Shown here: piece after piece, positions 48,777 through 60,500 of the stretch
How positions within the stretch are numbered: the stretch's first letter is position 1
Layout: every line of letters starts with the position of its first letter
Assembly (NCBI GenBank): GCA_949357655.1
Contig: CASHTG010000021.1
Span: 248,001 to 312,000 of the forward strand
Source of the DNA: Parascedosporium putredinis
Lineage: Eukaryota > Ascomycota > Sordariomycetes > Microascales > Microascaceae
Direction of reading: 5' to 3'
Length of the DNA stretch: 64,000 nt
Made by a program: the position numbers and the translations under genes
Notes under the pieces: model-generated
What the model saw: the letters and a program-made list of their open reading frames with translations, nothing else
Database searches by the model: none
What the model was told of the DNA's origin: nothing

Positions 48777-49935
48777 ATGAACTCTTTTTCTTCTTTTTTC
48801 TTTCCTCTTTTTGCTTTACTTGTTTCTTCCCCTCGCCTATCTTTATTTTATTACAGTTCAATTCCCGAGGAAGCCTATTGTCCCAGCATTGAAGGGGTTT
48901 CATTTCATTTTTTTCTCTCTCTCTCTCTCTTTCCATTCCTTCCCTCTTTCTTTGTTTCGATTCCATGATGATAGATTCAATGATTTTGTATGATTAGACA
49001 AAGGTGAGGGGACTTGAAGAGACCAAGCATGCATATGTTAGAAGAATGTGGTTGTGAGCTTCTCAGATTAAAACGAACCCTCCCCGGAGTTGGTTCTTTA
49101 TTTCTACAAGTATTCAAAGGAAAAACAAAATGCCTGTGAAAGGTGGAAGCTATGTCAAGCCTCATGAAGGAGAGCCACAATGCCTGTGTGTGTGTGCACC
49201 CGGCCTAAGTAGTTCTTTATCTTGTGATGCTACTTGGGGTTCTTTCTTTATTCGCCCCTTGTCACCTTCTTTCTTGAAAGAGAGCACCAATCAATTGGGA
49301 GATTAGCAGAGGGCCTTGGAGAAGGCTTTGAGAAGGCCTTGGGAAGGCTGAGAAAAGGCTAGAAACTTCTTCCTTTCTTCTTCTCCTTCAAGAGATGGAA
49401 TGACAGTCATCTCATCCATTGATCTATTGCTTCTCTGGGAAAGAGAAGAGGCAGGGTTGGCCAAAGGGCCACATCTCCTTCCCTGTTCCCTGCCATTTAT
49501 TTTCCCAAGTTCTGGAAATGAGTTGATCATGCTAAGGGGGTCAGGTGTGCCTGCCTCCCTCTGCCCTGGAGATTGCACTGGGACTATGAATTTTTTTCTG
49601 AGCAAGTGCGATCAAGAGGTTGATTTGGTGTGGAGTGAGTGCCACAAAGGCCCCTTCCAGGGATGCCTGGAGAGGTGTATATGTGACATGGAGAATTGAA
49701 ATCTTTAGCTGGATTCCAATGTATAGAGTACCCAATGAGGGCAAGGCGTTGGGGTCAATGGCAGGAGCGACACACTTGACCGAGCTCCACCATCACCATC
49801 AGACTGGACGAGGAAACTCTCCGTATTGGGAAAGGGCCAATGGGAAGTGGGAGAGCACAGGGAAAAAGACCAAGGGGAGAACTTTTTATTTTTCTTCGTT
49901 TCCCTAGTGGTTTCCCTAGTGCCGGGGCCAGGGCG

Positions 49936-49977
49936 AAAAAAAGAAAAAGAAAGGAAAAACAAAAAGAAAAAAAAAAG
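49936..49977 (+). promoter_or_regulatory. A-rich tract upstream of PABP
   Basis: Forty-two bases, nearly all A with scattered G and C, about 960 bp before the PABP start codon. PABP mRNAs in other eukaryotes carry A-rich leader elements that the protein binds to repress its own translation. Whether this tract is transcribed is not visible in the sequence. Confidence 0.3.
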
Positions 49978-50611
49978 GTGAGGGAGGTGTAAAATCTCCA
50001 TCTGGTGCTTCTCCTTGACTTTTTGATTTTTCCTTCTTCCTTCCAAGCCTACAGCCCAAGTTATCACAACTCTCCAGTTTCCCATAAAATAAAAAAATTC
50101 AAAAATCGAGATTCAGATTAGGAGTACGGTTTCTTCGTACTTGTTCTCTGTTCTCGGCCAACTTTTTTATTTTAAAAAAGAACAAAAAACCCGGAAAATT
50201 CTCCAAAAAAACCTACCTCCCTAAACCCACCTTGACTTTTTTTTATTCCTCCCCCAACCAATTCGATATCTCCTCCCACCTCTCCCTCCCTCCAACCATA
50301 TTCTCCTCCTTCCCACCCCACGAAAAAAATCAAAAGAAAAACTCTTTCTGACAAGAATCCTTTCTTGTTCCCTTTTTCGACCGCAACATAATCGCGATCG
50401 AATTCCTCTTTCTCCCCTTCCTTTCTCTTAGATCAATTCGCTTGACTTCCTTGCGCCTCAGGTGTTTTGGAAGTTTTCTTGTTGATCTTGCTATCCCCAA
50501 TCCTCCTGTCGTTCCAACGTCTTTTTGTTTGAGCGACTCTTCTTTCTTCTACCATCCAGCTGGTCCTGTTTGATTTCAAAAACAGGCCCAACTGATCTTT
50601 TCTTGACAAAG

Positions 50612-50709
50612 GTATGGCTCTTCTGCGCCCTCCCCTCGCCTTGTCTCGCCCTTCTTTTTTTTTTTTCTTCTCCCTCAATCTGCCCGCCCTTTGTCCACCC
50701 CAACCTCAG
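50612..50709 (+). other. Candidate 5' leader intron of PABP
   Basis: A 98-nt stretch with donor AAAG/GTATGG and acceptor CAACCTCAG, preceded by a long polypyrimidine run. It lies 230 bp before the start codon. Size and signals match coding introns in this window, but no coding frame supports it. Confidence 0.4.
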
Positions 50710-50940
50710 TCGTGAGGCGATGGCGCCCTCGCTTTATGAAGGCGGAGCCTACCGCTTCTGAGCCCTCAATTGCAGCAACCCCAGCCTTTCCCCATTCTCT
50801 CTTGTTTCAATTCATCAAGCTAACGTAGGCATCGTGCCATTTTGATAGAGAAGATTCCTTTGAACCCGAAATCGATAAGAACCAATTCCTCCATCCTCCC
50901 TCCCCCACAGAATCACCCTGTCACGCTCAAATCCGACATA

Positions 50941-53351
50941 ATGGCCGCTCCTACCTCCGCCGCTGTCGACCAGCTCGCCAGCGATCTTGGCAACACCTCT
51001 CTCAACGGCAGCGATGCTCCTGGCGCCCCTGCCATCAACACCAACGTCTCCGGCGAGCCTGGTGATGAGCTCGATACCGCCGGCCCTACCCCCAACTCGG
51101 CTGCCCCCACCCCCAGGCCTCGGCCTCCCTCTATGTTGGCGAGCTCGACCCTCCGTTACCGAGGCTATGCTCTTCGAGCTCTTCTCCCAGATCGGCTCCG
51201 TAGCCTCCATCCGTGTCTGCCGTGACGCCGTGACGCGCCGTTCTCTCGGCTACGCCTATGTCAACTACAACGCCACCAATGATGGCGAGAAGGCGCTCGA
51301 GGAGCTAAACTACACCCTCATCAAGGGCCGCCCCTGCCGCATCATGTGGTCTCAGCGTGACCCTGCCCTCCGAAAGACTGGCCAGGGCAACGTTTTCATC
51401 AAGAACCTCGATGTCGCTATCGATAACAAGGCTCTCCACGATACCTTTGCCGCCTTCGGCAACATCTTGAGCTGCAAGGTCGCTCAGGATGAGCACGGTG
51501 CCTCCAAGGGTTATGGTTTCGTACACTACGAGACTGACGAGGCTGCCGCCCAGGCCATCAAGCACGTCAACGGTATGCTTCTCAACGAGAAGAAGGTTTA
51601 CGTCGGCTACCACATCCCCAAGAAGGACCGCCAGAGCAAGTTTGAGGAGATGAAGGCCAACTTCACCAACGTCTATGTCAAGAACATCAACACCGATGCT
51701 AGCGACGATGAGTTCCGTGATCTCTTTGCTCAGTACGGCGACATCACCTCCTCTACCCTCGCCCGCGACCCCGAAGGCAAGAGCCGTGGCTTCGGCTTCG
51801 TCAACTTTACCACCCACGAGGCCGCCGCTAAGGCCGTCGACGAGCTCAACGGCAATGACTTCCATGGCCAGGAGCTTTTTGTTGGTCGTGCCCAGAAGAA
51901 GCACGAGCGCGAGGAGGAACTCCGCAAGTCGTATGAGGCTGCCCGCCTTGAGAAGGCTAACAAGTACCAGGGTGTCAACCTGTACATCAAGAACCTCGAC
52001 GATGACGTTGACGACGAGAAGCTGAGGCAAATGTTTAGTGAATTCGGCCCCATCACGTCGGCCAAGGTCATGCGCGACCAGCCCGGCGAGGGCGAGGAAG
52101 AGAAGGAGGGCAAGGACAAGGAGAACACCAAGGAGGCCGTCAATGAGGCCGAGGAGCCCGTCGTTCCCGATGAGGAGGGTGACAAGAAGGGCGACAAGAA
52201 GGGCGATAAGAAGGCTGGAAAGAGCAAGGGCTTTGGCTTCGTCTGCTTCAGCAACCCCGACGACGCTACCAAGGCCGTTGCGGAGATGAACCAGCGTATG
52301 ATCAACAGCAAGCCTCTCTACGTCGCCTTGGCCCAGCGCAAGGATGTTCGCAAGAGCCAGCTTGAGGCTAGCATCCAGGCCCGCAACCAGATCCGTATGC
52401 AGCAGCAGGCTGCCCAGGCCGGCATGCCCGGACAGTACATCCAGCCCGCCGCCGTCTTCTACGGACAACCCGGCTTCATGCCCCAGGGCGGCCGCGGCAT
52501 GCCTTTCCCCAACCTGGCATGGGTATGCCTGGTATGCAGCCCGGTAGGCCCGGCCAGTTCCCCGGTGGTTATCCTCCTCAGGGTGGCCGCGGAATGCCTG
52601 GCCAGATCCCTCCCAACATGTTTGGCATCCCCGGACAGTTCCCCCGGTGCCCCTTACCCCCAGGCCAACAACCCCCAGTTCCTCGCCGCGATCCAGCAGG
52701 CTCAGCAGGCCGGTATCCAGGGCGGTCGTGGCAACGCTCCTCCCGGCGGCCGTGGCCCCATGCAGGGCATGCCCCCAACATGGCTGGCATTCCTAGCGGT
52801 CCTGGTGTCCCTGGCTTCCCTCCCAACGCTCGTCCTCAGGGCAACATGGGCCGCGGTGGCAACGCTCCCCGCAACGGTCAGGGTAACTTTAACCAAGGTG
52901 CCGGCCGTGGCCAGGCTCCCGCCGGTGGCCCCGAGGCTGGCAATGGCAGTGTGCTCCAGCAGCAGCTCGCTGCCGCTGGTGGCCCTGCCCAGCAGAAGCA
53001 GATGCTCGGTGAGCTCATCTTCCCCAAGATCCAGGCCATGCAGCCTGAGCTTGCTGGTAAGATCACCGGTATGCTTCTCGAGATGGACAATGCCGAACTC
53101 ATCAACCTGTAAGTTTTTTCCCCTCCCGCCCTGTTTTTCTTGCTCTTGCTTTCTTTCCAAACATCGTTTTTACCCAACCATGATCAGTGGCTGATTGCTA
53201 ACTTGTTTCCCTTTGTAGTATCGATGATGGCGATGCGTTGAAGCTCAAGGTTGACGAGGCCCTTACCGTCTATGACGAGTATGTTAAGGGACAGCAGCCT
53301 CCTACCGAGGCTGGAGACGACAAGAAGGAAGAGAAGAAGACTGAGGCCTAA
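50941..53351 (+). CDS. PAB1: Poly(A)-binding protein (Pab1)
   Basis: Binds mRNA poly(A) tails and links them to translation initiation and deadenylation. About 767 aa in two exons: 50941-53108 and 53219-53351 (intron with GCTAAC branch site). Four RRMs: ASLYVGELD (RRM1, about residue 62), GNVFIKNLD (RRM2, about 150), TNVYVKNIN (RRM3, about 243) and VNLYIKNLD (RRM4, about 346). RRM4 carries a charged insert of about 55 residues (Glu/Lys-rich, ending in three GDKK repeats) before GKSKGFGFVCF. A Gly/Pro/Gln/Met-rich linker follows, then the C-terminal MLLE domain (about 683-745, PKIQAMQPELAGKITGMLLE), and the end GDDKKEEKKTEA. Five frame breaks: missing C near 51117 and 51160, missing C near 52512, extra C near 52645, missing C near 52778. 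The gene is essential in yeast, so the breaks are very unlikely to be real. Confidence 0.96.
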
Positions 53352-55110
53352 ACGCCATCACGCCTTTCGAATCGTGATGTCGCTTGCCTTGTTCTTTACT
53401 TGTCTCTCTTCGTCGCCTCGCCACCTGGCTTAATTGTTTTCTTCCATTATTTGTTTGTACCCCTCGGCCTACGGTCACGGTATTGGCAAACCCTCGGTTT
53501 TTACGGAAAAGTTTCTTTTACAGGGCATGCGAGGTTTGGGTCAATACTTCCCGGGTGTCTAGACGTCTTGACGCGATCCTCTCGACAAAAGCATCTTTGT
53601 TTTCTTGTTTCCGACCCTTTTCCTCCACCTTCTTCCTTTGCCCGGTAATCGCGGCGCCAGTCCTGCCAGCCCACGCTGTCCTTGGCCGTACTGGACTGAG
53701 CCCGTTCGTTTACCCTTGGCCCACTTTTTTCTTTTTCGTGTCTACAGGACGACACTCGCAAGACACCCGGAACGGCGTTACGGATTTGTTTATTTTACGC
53801 TCTCGCTTTTGCCTGTCCCAGACCTATACCCACGCTCGACCTCGGATATGGGGTGTGGTTCTGCTTCCCTTGCTCTCTCGCCTAGACTCGTCTACCGCTA
53901 TGATGGGGATGCTACAGGGTGGGAGGCGGCAGCTTATGCCCTTAAGGGGGTCTTGAGTCCTTGTTTGGGGATCTGGCCTGGACCTAAAGAGAGATTGGAC
54001 GGACGGATGGAAACGGAGGAGGCATCGTCTCAGTTTGTAGGGGATCCGTCCCCGGGTATGATAGCTGAAAATTTAATAGAATACCTGAAAAATTAAAAAA
54101 ACAACAAAACCAACAAAAGGACCCTCGTGCCTCTCTCGCCTCTTTGTGTTGCCTTGTGCTAGATGTCAGGTTGGACCACGGATACTGGGGCTCAGGTAAC
54201 CAAGATGTTTGTTTTTACCTATCTTTATATGCTAAGAGCAGGCCAAAATCTCCAAGAAATAAGGTGCATAAGTACATGATGAGGCCCAAAGTGAAGTGAT
54301 GGGGTGGGCAGAGTTTTCTCTTTTTATTACATGAAGAAGATGAGAGGTGACGCGAAGCGGCCAAGACATGAAGAAGAAAGTGATGAAATAAGAGATAAAT
54401 GAGTAAAAATAAAGACCAAAACAGTGTTAGATGACATGAACCAGACAAAGGGGAAAAAGAACAAGGGGTGCGAGTAGAGGCTCATCCCGCGCATTCCTGG
54501 TCCAAATAGTAAAGATGGAACCAACAAGAGAGAAGAAGAGAAGAGAGGGCGAAGGGGAAGAGGGAGAGCCCCCGACTTTTCAAGATAGACGAAAAGGCAA
54601 AAGCGAGCAAAGATGAGCGCTCGGTCTCGAGCAACAAAAGCCACGAGCTACCTCGGGGGCCTGTCAAGGAAAAGCTTCTTTTCCTCGCTGGCGGCCTATA
54701 GCTCCTTGCCTCCATCTTTTTGTACCTGGCGCGTCTTTTTGGGAGTGCTTACGACGATGGAATTATTAACCCCAACTCCCGCACGCATACATGCCTTCTC
54801 TCTCTCTCTCTCTTTCTCTCTCTTTGGTTTAGTTGGTGAGATGTTTCTCCCTTGAGGACTGTGGCCGACGGTTTGTTAAAGGAGAGGGGACTGGACAAAT
54901 AGGTAGAGGGCGCCAACTCCGCCTCTAGATACAGAATATGCGCCGGGTATATGATGCCGAGAATAAAGAAAATAGAGCAAGGAGGAGACAGGAAACTCCC
55001 TATCAAGTGGACCAGGACATGTGAGGAGAGAGAGAGAGAGAGAGATGGGTATTGGTTTAGGTGGGGGCGAGGCGGGCGGTGCAGATTCTCTTTCCATTCT
55101 CTCCCTCACC
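53352..55110. other. Intergenic region, 3' side of two convergent genes
   Basis: Contains the 3' regions of PABP (plus) and of the membrane protein (minus), which converge. Short CT/GA simple repeats occur near 54795-54830 and 55028-55043. No gene recognised. Confidence 0.55.
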
Positions 55111-57597
55111 TCAATCGCGAGACCTCTCGTCAATCAGCCGACTCCTCATGGAAGAAGCGCCGTACACCATTTCCATGAGTTTCCCCTTTGTCTCTTGCGC
55201 ACGTCTTCAAGGTAGCTTCCTACATCCTCGAGGCCGCGAATCTGCTCTTCCACGGTGAGGGTGCTCGAATTGACGCTGCGGACGAGCGGGGAGACGAGCT
55301 TGCGACGGAGAGCCTCGAGGTTGGCCTTGAGGGTGAGGAGGCGGTTGTTGTGGTCGAGCAGGATGCCCTTGTTGCGCACCGTCTTCTCGCGCACGTTGCG
55401 GAGCAGCACGCGGTTGCGCTCGTACTTGGCCACCGCGGCGGTGTCGGGCCCGAGGATGCGGGTCCAGAGCGAGGAGAGGAGGTCGGCGTGGGCCTCGTCC
55501 TGGTGGGTGGACTCGCGCACGACGGTGCGGGCGAGGTTGAGGAATTGCTGGTCCACGGCCTCGAAGAGGGCAAAGAGGGCCAGAGACGCCTGCAACTCCG
55601 AGTTGATGGACTCCTCGAGCACAGCTAGGAACTCGGTAAACGTGCGCTGCAGGGTGTGGCGGGTGCGCTGCGTGTTGGTGCGGCCAAAGAGCGAGGTCAC
55701 GACAGAACCGAGGGTGGTGGGGTTGCCGTCGGGGGACTCGAGGACTCCGGCGTGGGAGAGGGCCGAGTATACATTGTCCATCGCGGACGAGAGGGGTTGA
55801 GAGGGGAGGGAGCGGACCTGGGCAAGCTCGCGGCGGGCCCAATCCATGACGATGAGGATTCTAGACAGCCCCATTCTTTGGTCAGCAAAGCCGAGTTCTT
55901 GGTCCGCGATTGTATGAAAACTCACCCATCGATATCGCCGTCGACGTTGGCGAAAAACTTAGTAAGCTCAACAGCAAGCGTCTTGAGGCTATCGCTTAGC
56001 TCGTCGAGCGCCTTGACAATGATGTCGGCACTGGTCATGTTGCTGCCGCGCACGCTCTCGCCAAGATCCCATACCGCGACGCTGGTGGCCTGCAGGTCGC
56101 CGACCTGGGCCACGCCATTCTCCGAGTAGTAGATCAGAGGCTCAAAGGAGCGGGCGAGGCCAGCGACCTTCACAAGGTCGGGGACAGGGGTGCTGACAGC
56201 GGGCTGAAAGAGGAGCGCACGGCGGTGATGGAGAGGAACGCGACGAGGAAAGAGGCGAGGAGGGAGGCCCAAGAACCGGTGACGGCGCCGACCTTGGCGC
56301 GGGCAAACGTAATGGCCGCGTCAATCGGCTCTGTGCGGTGCTGAACCTCTGCGCGGACTGCGAACCGAATGTCTAAGAGGAAGGGGGTGTCTCTTGTTAG
56401 TCCAGGGTCAGGTTGTCTGGCACTTTGCTCTTGCGTGCCCTTCCCTTTACTTGCCCATTCTTCTCCAATCCTCCCGCCCTGATGTGAGGGGAGTCGAGGA
56501 GGGCATGTATACTAGGCAATGGAGAGGAAAAAGAGAGCTAGCTTACAGTTGTCGGGAACGCCGCTGGCGGGTGGGGTGGGGCTTTGAAGCACCATATCAT
56601 CAATCTTGAGCGTCCTTTCCGGCTCGGGCGAGAAGCCCTTTTCAGGGGAAAGGCTCCCAGTGGGTAACCTCGTGCGAATAGCCTGCTCGAGGACATGATG
56701 GCTCTCCTCTTCGTCATCGTCCTCGTCGGTTCCGTAGCCGTGGAAGCTCTCGGGAGACATCATGCCAAGCTGGCGCAGGGCGCGGGCATGGTCGGTGCCG
56801 TGGCCGAGTAGGTTGTCGGACTTGCGCCAGAAGCCGTTGGATCTATCCCCGTTCTCGAGACGGCGCCACGCCGGAGGACTGTAGCCACCGGCGGAAACTG
56901 AATCCCGGTCGTCGCTCTCCTCGGTCCCTTCGGAGCGGAAGCCCGAGTGATGAGACGGGTACCCGAAGCGGTGAGGCGTCGTCGGCTCGAAGTCTTGTAG
57001 GGACGCGTCTAGGTGATCGAGCGGATCGAGGGCGGCGGGGGCTACCATGATCTCCTATTGCTGCTATCCGTCCCGCCTCCTCTGTTGGTGGTGCTGCTTC
57101 TATCCGGCGTCGGCGCTCCTTGGTAGATCGTGGGAAGCGACGCTCTCGGCGACCTTATTGCGAGAGCGGCGCGGGGTGCGCAGCACAAGAGCGGTGTCTG
57201 GGTTGGATACCTCGAGGTCCTCCGAGTAAGCGTCGGAGGGCAAGGCAGGCAGAGGCCGGTGGGAGGCAATGAGAAGCTGTTGGTCGGAAGGGTGGAGACG
57301 CAAGGGGATGGTTGCCGGGTCGTCGACCAGGGCGGTTGCTCTGTCGGCGATGGCAGCAGCGGGGGCGGCCGAGGCCTTGGGTCGCACAACGGCAAGGACA
57401 CGGCGGAAGGGGGCGGTGACCGCAGAGGTTGCCGCGGAGATGGGGGCGAGGTAGAGGGAAATGTAGATGGAGATGAAGACGAGGCAGAAGATCAAGGCTG
57501 CGAGGAAAGTGCTTGGGGTTACGGTAACGCTCAGGAGGGATATAGAGACGTGATTGTTAACGGTAAAGAAAGAGTTCATGGGATTGAACAACTTCAT
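55111..57597 (-). CDS. Unrecognised fungal membrane protein with two hydrophobic segments and C-terminal coiled coil
   Basis: About 749 aa in three exons: 57597-56547, 56372-55926 and 55860-55111. Both introns have GT..AG ends with matching phase. The N-terminus (MKLFNPMNSFFTVNNHVSIS) leads into a hydrophobic segment, TFLAALIFCLVFISIYISLYLAP (about residues 29-51, 23 aa; only this summary of it is certain). A low-complexity polar region follows, rich in Ser, Asp, Glu and Pro. A second hydrophobic segment (SWASLLASFLVAFLSITAV) lies near residue 390. The rest is helical with heptad-like stretches (KALDELSDSLKTLAVEL; LLDHNNRLLTLKANLEALRR) and ends LMEMVYGASS..RLIDERSRD. Compensating breaks between about 57180 and 57048, and missing bases near 56218 and 55174, split it into separate frames. 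Restoring them gives exactly 750 codons, which argues for one gene. I do not recognise the family; a plasma-membrane or organelle-membrane scaffold is only a guess. Confidence 0.65.
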
Positions 57598-60500
57598 GGA
57601 GAGAGAGAGGGGAGAGGTGTGGGGGGAGGGAAAAGGGGAAAAGTGCGTGCGCCGTGTGTAAGTATCCTGGATGAAGGCGAAAGGGGAGGGGGGTTGGTTA
57701 TGAAACGGGGAATATAGGATGAGAGGTGTGAATGAAGATTAGAGCTGAGACTACCGAAGTAGAGAATAGGGAAGGGTATGGTGCAAGTGCGTAGTGCGTG
57801 CTTCGAGGAACATACAGGTCCCGAAAGGGGGGACCTGGACCTGGACCGGGGACAGAGCCGAGTACTTTGTACTATTGATATTGCCCGTACCACGGGAGAG
57901 GCGGGAAGAATAAGAGATGGGGTGGGATTGGGGAATGGCAGAGAGTGAAGGAGGGTATCCCAGCAAGACGCAAGGGGGAGAAGCTGTCTGTCTGTGTTTG
58001 GTATCTGGATGGTTGATATGGTGCGCTACACTGTGATGCAGGACGGTGCCGTCAGGTGTGGGTGGGGGAGGGGAGGTGGAGGGGAGGGGAGAATGACGAT
58101 CGAAGAGGAGTGAGTGATGGGAGAGAGAGATGGAAAAGAAGAGAGGTTCTCGGCTGTTGATCGATTATCTGGATAAGTTGTATAGCGCGAAGGAACTGGG
58201 TCGAATAATGGGCCGGAAGGTCTAGGTCTTCTTTTGGGAGGGACGCGGGCTGGTCTACTATCTAGTTCTCAGTCTTTTTGATCTTGTTCTGGGTTCCCAT
58301 CTATCCCTTGTTCGAGGGGAGGAGAGAAGCTATCTTGGAAGTTTCCTGTTGGAGCGACGGTCTCTCTCTCTCGTTCCGGGCCCAGCCTAGAGCTTTCCAA
58401 TATGCATACAGAAGGTGATGGAGACGTACGTTTAAACAGAAACGGCGGGGAACAAAACAGCTTTCTTTCTTTTTCACTCTTGGCAGTAATGCGGACACCT
58501 TTCTTCGAATGCTATCGAAATGAAGACGAGGAAGAACAAAAAGCGGAAATGAATAGAGAAGACAAGCGATATGCAAAGATCAGGCGTAGGAGACACAAAA
58601 ATGTTCAGCGTCAAGGACTTGAAGAAGAGAAAATAGGTAGAGGGAGGCAACAGGCGTCGATGGCGAGAGTATTATGGAGAGGCTCGGATTGGCCCCATTT
58701 GAGCTATCAGGGATGTTCCTTCCTGTGCACGGAAAAGGGCCCAGGTTTACCAGGACGGCTTGCAGCCCAACCAGGAACCGCAAGAGCATCCCGACCAGAT
58801 GGCCACACAATATCATTTGCAGTCAAGGGGACTTGGGCTCGTCAACCCTGTCAACGAATGGTCTACGAATGGTCTACGAATGGTCTACGAAGGGTCTACG
58901 GTATTATGTCTGCATCGAACTGATGCCTTGGTGCCTGCCCAGGAAACGACGAGTTCACGCCTGTGAACGCATCTACTACTTGCTTGTCTCTCGACCTGGA
59001 CAGGCTTCCGCGAGTTCCTCGACAAGCGACAAGGGGGGCAAAATCTTTGGTAGAGTATGTACCTAAACTCGGCTACAATGATGAATAGACCCAAAAACTA
59101 AAACGACAGCGAAAGGACCAAAAAAAAACGCCTTCGAAAATCAAGAGGTTGGGGATCCACGAGTCCCCATCAAAATAAGTGTCAAGAGGTGTCGTCGTGC
59201 GAGACGAGGTACCGTCCGAAACCCCACCGACATTTCAATGGCGAATGGCTCTCGTCTTCTCGACTGGTGAAAGGTACCTCGTCACAGTGCGATGATTGAC
59301 TGGCTGGCAGGCAGCGGAAGGTGGGGCTGGGCTGGGCCTTCCTTGGGGCGAAGAGGCGAACAGCCAAGACAGCACACAACTCCTTTGCCTGGCCCGTGCA
59401 CGGATCGAACAACTCGACAACTCGACAACTTGCCTTGATCCTCTCACCTCAACTTCAAGTCTTTGTCTTCAAGTGCTCTCTCCCCCTCTCCTTTGACGTG
59501 CGAGGCGAGGCAAGGCGAGACGGGGCTTCCAGATGCCACTTGAATGGTCGACACGAGCAACTCTCTCGTCATTGGAGAATGAGTTGACTAGGCTTCCGTG
59601 GACTTGACTCGAAAGGTTGATCGATCCTCTTTCCTCATTCTTTTGTGGTATGGGCTCAACGACCTTGAAAAACAAAGAGTAGGCCCTTCTCCCCCAGTAG
59701 ATGATTGCAACATCAAGGTGTGAGAGCCGGACTAGAGAAAAAGGAAGGAAGCCGGCACAGTCCGGATCTAGAGCACGCGGGCCTGTACCCGTCTCTTTTG
59801 TCTTTTGTTGTTCCAGACGCGCAAACGCGCCAGGAACGTCAAAACAATCTGCACGCGAAGGCCATGCATGAAACATGGGCAAAGGTGGTGTGCTCGATGC
59901 GTGGAGTGGAAAAACACCTCGACTACTACTAGCAGACTAGGTCAAACGGCCTCCCAGTGTGCTTGCTTGCTTGCTGGGAGAAGATCCCCCACAACCAGAT
60001 ACATGGCAAACGGGCATGTATTTTACGTGCGCTTCTTCTTCATCTCGTCCTCTTGCCTCCTAGCGTATATGTGTGTGTGTGTGTGTGCGGGACTGGACTG
60101 GACTGATGGAGCAAAGAGAAGCGGAGCCAGCGTGCAAGCCTCCTCCCGGCCTCAGGCAACTTGCCCCATTCAGAGCGAGTTGATCCTCTCAGCCAATCAG
60201 ATTATCCAAACAAGCTCTCATGTTTGAGTTGGCAGACGGCTCAAAGTTGATGCCAGTCCTTCTCGACGGCTCAACCCCGCCATCCTTGCGCGCATCGGAG
60301 AAGGGTACCTGAGACACCCAACCCACCCTCGACCTGGACACTGTGTTTATCTTATCACCCCGCGTTCTAGCTCCGTGAATCTCCTTCACAGCACGAGCAC
60401 GGCACCGGCGGCGCATCAAATCAACGCCGAGCTCCCACCGCCTTCTCCTTTGCTTCAGCCTTTTACATGTACCCAGAAAAAAACAAAGAGACGGCCTGAT

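Larger units (their letters stand above)
48777..50940. other. Intergenic region and probable long PABP leader
   Basis: 2.2 kb between the HECT stop and the PABP start. No other gene recognised. It contains an A-rich block (49936-49977), a second A/T-rich stretch (50163-50210), C/T-rich blocks, and a candidate leader intron (separate entry). Confidence 0.5.

Noticed and set aside
51305..52468. 387-codon antisense open frame across PABP
   Set aside because: Leu/Val-rich mirror of the PABP coding strand; explained by codon bias of the real gene.
50987..53194. Annotating the 735-codon frame as the PABP protein
   Set aside because: Its first 50 residues and the linker are out of frame; the family N-terminus is at 50941 and the C-terminus lies in exon 2 ending at 53351.
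7159..57597. Pseudogene cluster or repeat-induced point mutation as the cause of frame breaks
   Set aside because: RIP gives C-to-T changes and stop codons in repeats, not single-base indels. Motifs are intact, codon totals restore, and essential genes are affected.
57042..57597. Two separate genes, a small membrane protein and a downstream protein starting at 57048
   Set aside because: Both lie in the same net frame and the combined coding length is exactly 750 codons. The stops between them fall inside a segment bounded by compensating indels. A residual chance of two genes is kept in the confidence score.
58856..58899. CRISPR-like array
   Set aside because: Units are 11 bp, contiguous and without spacers; the genome is eukaryotic.
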